This document shows, piece after piece, positions 61,547 to 64,000 of a stretch of 64,000 nucleotides of DNA. Origin of the DNA: Fratercula arctica (lineage: Eukaryota > Chordata > Aves > Charadriiformes > Alcidae); assembly GCA_947846985.1 (NCBI GenBank), contig CANTUZ010000004.1, positions 7,678,927 to 7,742,926 of the forward strand. The letters run 5' to 3'. The position numbers and the translations under genes were made by a program. Positions within the stretch are counted from its first letter, which is position 1, and each line of letters opens with the position of its first letter. Under the pieces are notes generated by a model that saw nothing but the letters and a program-made list of their open reading frames with translations, did no database searches and was not told the DNA's origin.

Positions 61547-63454
61547 AAAAAGGAAAAGAATCCTACTTATAAACCCGTGGCTAAACCCAAGAAAATTCTT
61601 CATTGCTGTTAAGGCAATTCCAGATATTCACATGTCAGCCTCCATTATCCTGTTTCTCTAGGCTGTAGGAAATTCCACTTACATCATTGACTTCCTGCCA
61701 CTGTGGAAAATAGGTTTTGGTAACGGTTGAGGGTTAGAATTAGCCCTTGTCTGCCTTGTCCTCCAGTTCTCGACCAAGCCAGTTTAATTACCCAGAAATT
61801 ATTAGTGCAGTCTTTTTCTTTTGCCTCCTTTCGCTCCCCAGCATTTCCCCTCTGTTAAACAAAATCAAGTTTTTGTGAGTCAGAGCAAAAGTAGGATTTA
61901 AAGAGGTTAATGCTGCTCCGAGCAAAAATCTCCCTCGGTCCAAAAGCTATACCAGGTGCAGGGAATCCCAAAAACGGAGGGGAAAATCGTTGGTTTCTAC
62001 CATCAGGACGAACCGCGATGCTCCTTTGCAGAGCTTTAAGGGAGCAGTAACGATGCCCGCGTTGCCTGAGCAGCGGGAAAGCCGCTGTTTCCCACAACTT
62101 CACCCAAAAATGCAACCACGAACGTTAAATTAGGATTGCTGCCGCTGAGTGTTGGAGATGCCTGACAGGGGCTGCCCTGTTTGCTGACTGCCTTTTGACG
62201 GCTTCCAGAGGTTACCGAGGAGCTGGTACGCCCGTGGGACGTTTCTGCTGGTTAGGGATGTGGCAACGACCTTCAAAGAACTAGCTGGGGAGGGAATTTC
62301 GCTTTACGTGCGGCTGAAGCACCGCGAATTAATAACGGGTGGCTTTAGGTCCTGTGCTTCATCACCCTCTTCTCAGTCTCGCTGGGCGCGACAACGTTTA
62401 TTTGTTGCTCGTGTCTGGCAAGCACAAGAAACAGAGAAAAGGAGGTGATCCCCGACGGTACTGCCAGCAATTTGTGCTTTTCGCTGTCGTTCGTGTATTT
62501 ATAATATTGTCAGGGATAATAGCTTAAGGCAACGCAGCAGCAAGGGCAGCTGATCGCCTTACCCCTTTGACGGCTGAGAAGAGATTCAGAGCCTAAAATA
62601 GTAAGCATCATCTTTCCTTGAGAGTAATTGCTTTATTGGTTTTACATTCATACCCCTAAATGATGTATTTCAGGGAGGTAATGGCTCCTTACCTTAGCTC
62701 TGCAATAAATATTTGTGGGTTTTTTTTTTAATGAGCATTTTGCAACTCCCTCCCCATTCCCAAGTGAGGGCACTTCCAAACGAGGAGGAAGAGGAGGAGG
62801 TGTCGTGCTCATCTATGCCCCCCCCCCCCCCCGTTTTGGGTTTGTTTTTCATCTGACGTGCTTGCCAGAAGCTCATTCCAAGGGCAGAGATTTCCAGCCC
62901 AGGGTCTATTCTTGTTTACTCAGATCATTTTGCTGAGAGAAATGCCCTGCTGCGGTATCAAATGAGAAATAAAACAAAGTGGGAGATTTGATTAATGAGC
63001 CGCCCGCCGGCGTGGGGGTGCGTGGGCAGATTAGGCACAAGAGCAAAATTACCCAGCTGAACCTGGGTGCCGAGAGGGCTTCTCGGGGCGTTAAGTATTT
63101 GCATGTGTTTCATTCTCTGGACTGGCATCTTAATTCAGGCTCTTGGATGCAGCTTATTAATAGTGAAACTGGGAGGCTTTGCCATTTGTCAGCTTACACG
63201 GGTAGTAAGTAGCCCTTAGAGTGCAGTCCTATTTTTTTGTAATTAACTTTGTGTCAAAATTTCTCTGTTCGTTATCTGTGGAAAACACTCACAAAACAAT
63301 CAACGTCCATTTTACTAGAAGTGCTGTTGAACGCCCTTGTTTTCTTCAAGCTGTTCCCTTCTGATGTTCCCCCAAAGTCCCCAACTGCTTGCTATCTCCT
63401 TCGCCTTACCGTGTCTTGGGGGGACTGAACGAGGGTGGCGTGAGTTTGGGGGCT

Positions 63455-63457
<3 letters not shown>

Positions 63458-63484
<27 letters not shown>
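63458..63484. repeat. poly(T) tract, 27 T
   Basis: A pure run of 27 T directly after ctttc. Confidence 0.9.
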
Positions 63485-63486
<2 letters not shown>

Positions 63487-64000
63487 GCATCTCTATGAAC
63501 ACACCGAAACACTTGGCAAATCTCATTCAGCGCAAGTAAATAACACATAACTTTAATATTTGTGTTTCTGGTCGTACCTAGAGGCCTAGCGTCTATCTAT
63601 CTATACGTCAGTGGTATCAATGACGGCGAAGAAAGGGAAATGCTTCAAACGAGCTGTCTGGTTTAGCTCTACCTAGCTACAAAGCTTGTTAGTGGTAATG
63701 TATAACTCTTCGGGGCTTGATTTACCCTGCCCCGTTGATGCTGCCCTAGAGAACGTGCAACAGTCGTCACCTTCAGAAGGGGAATTGCAAAGACGGTCTG
63801 TTGATCATGTGTTGATCCAGGCCGCTCGCCTTGTTTAATTCCAGTTGTGGCTGCAAGTCAAGGCTGAGGATGATGCACTGCATGTATTATTTTTATTCCC
63901 CCCCCCCCCCATACCCTTCAGTTCTCATGGGAAAAGAAGACGTTAAATGCAGCTTTTCAGACCGCTCTCTAAAAACAAAGGAGGAAGCGGGGGCTGTTAG

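Larger units (their letters stand above)
53907..64000. other. unique non-coding sequence with many homopolymers
   Basis: No gene is recognised. Homopolymer or low-complexity runs lie at 54144-54161 (T), 56597-56621 (A), 57355-57370 (T), 57795-57810 (A), 60511-60553 (A/G), 60661-60685 (T), 60721-60765 (A/C), 61516-61543 (A28), 62818-62832 (C15), 63458-63484 (T27) and 63898-63910 (C13). Open frames reach 134 codons (56152-56556, plus) without domain features. The 61.9-62.5 kb part is CpG-rich relative to its surroundings. No CR1 or LTR fragment is seen in these last 10 kb. Confidence 0.55.

Overview
The window looks like 64 kb of avian nuclear DNA with no protein-coding gene that I can support. 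The avian diagnosis rests on eight 3'-end fragments of CR1, the dominant LINE of birds and reptiles, with the typical tagaatcacagaatggttt head and (ATTCTATG)-type terminal repeats. It also rests on a solo LTR beginning gtcgtggtttaacccc, a terminus I recognise from endogenous retrovirus LTRs of many birds. Base composition alternates between AT-rich stretches and short GC- and CpG-rich patches. Open frames are short, lack family motifs and are broken in the usual way for non-coding DNA. The exceptions are explained by CR1 ORF2 remnants or by tandem repeats. The most likely setting is an intergenic desert or the inside of a large intron.

Layout. 1-16.5 kb: CR1 fragments at the left edge, 6.5 kb and 8.5 kb; LTR-like elements near 1.9 kb and 12.6-13.1 kb; a small AAAG tract and homopolymers. 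16.5-28 kb: a probable LTR at 16.5-16.9 kb, a CpG cluster at 22.0-22.3 kb, a short CR1 at 24.0 kb and a CpG-island-like patch at 25.8-26.1 kb. 28-41.5 kb: two closely related CR1 copies at 28.3 and 35.0 kb, a 288-bp CAY trinucleotide microsatellite at 37.0 kb, a degenerate tRNA-like sequence at 39.1 kb, a CpG-island-like patch at 40.0-40.4 kb and two CR1 pieces at 41.0-41.5 kb. 41.5-64 kb: a 22-bp tandem repeat at 42.5 kb, a promoter-like TATA plus splice-donor arrangement at 45.5 kb leading into a CpG-poor block, a 17-bp minisatellite at 53.8 kb, then mostly unique sequence with many homopolymer tracts.

There is no operon-like or pathway organisation. Ten of the eleven transposon remnants called lie on the minus strand, which could mean that the window is intronic to a plus-strand gene. 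I found no convincing new biological system. The items most worth checking are the tRNA-like relic, the 45.5-kb promoter-like site and the isolated CpG-rich patches. Everything was read by eye; no alignment, repeat-library search or folding was run.
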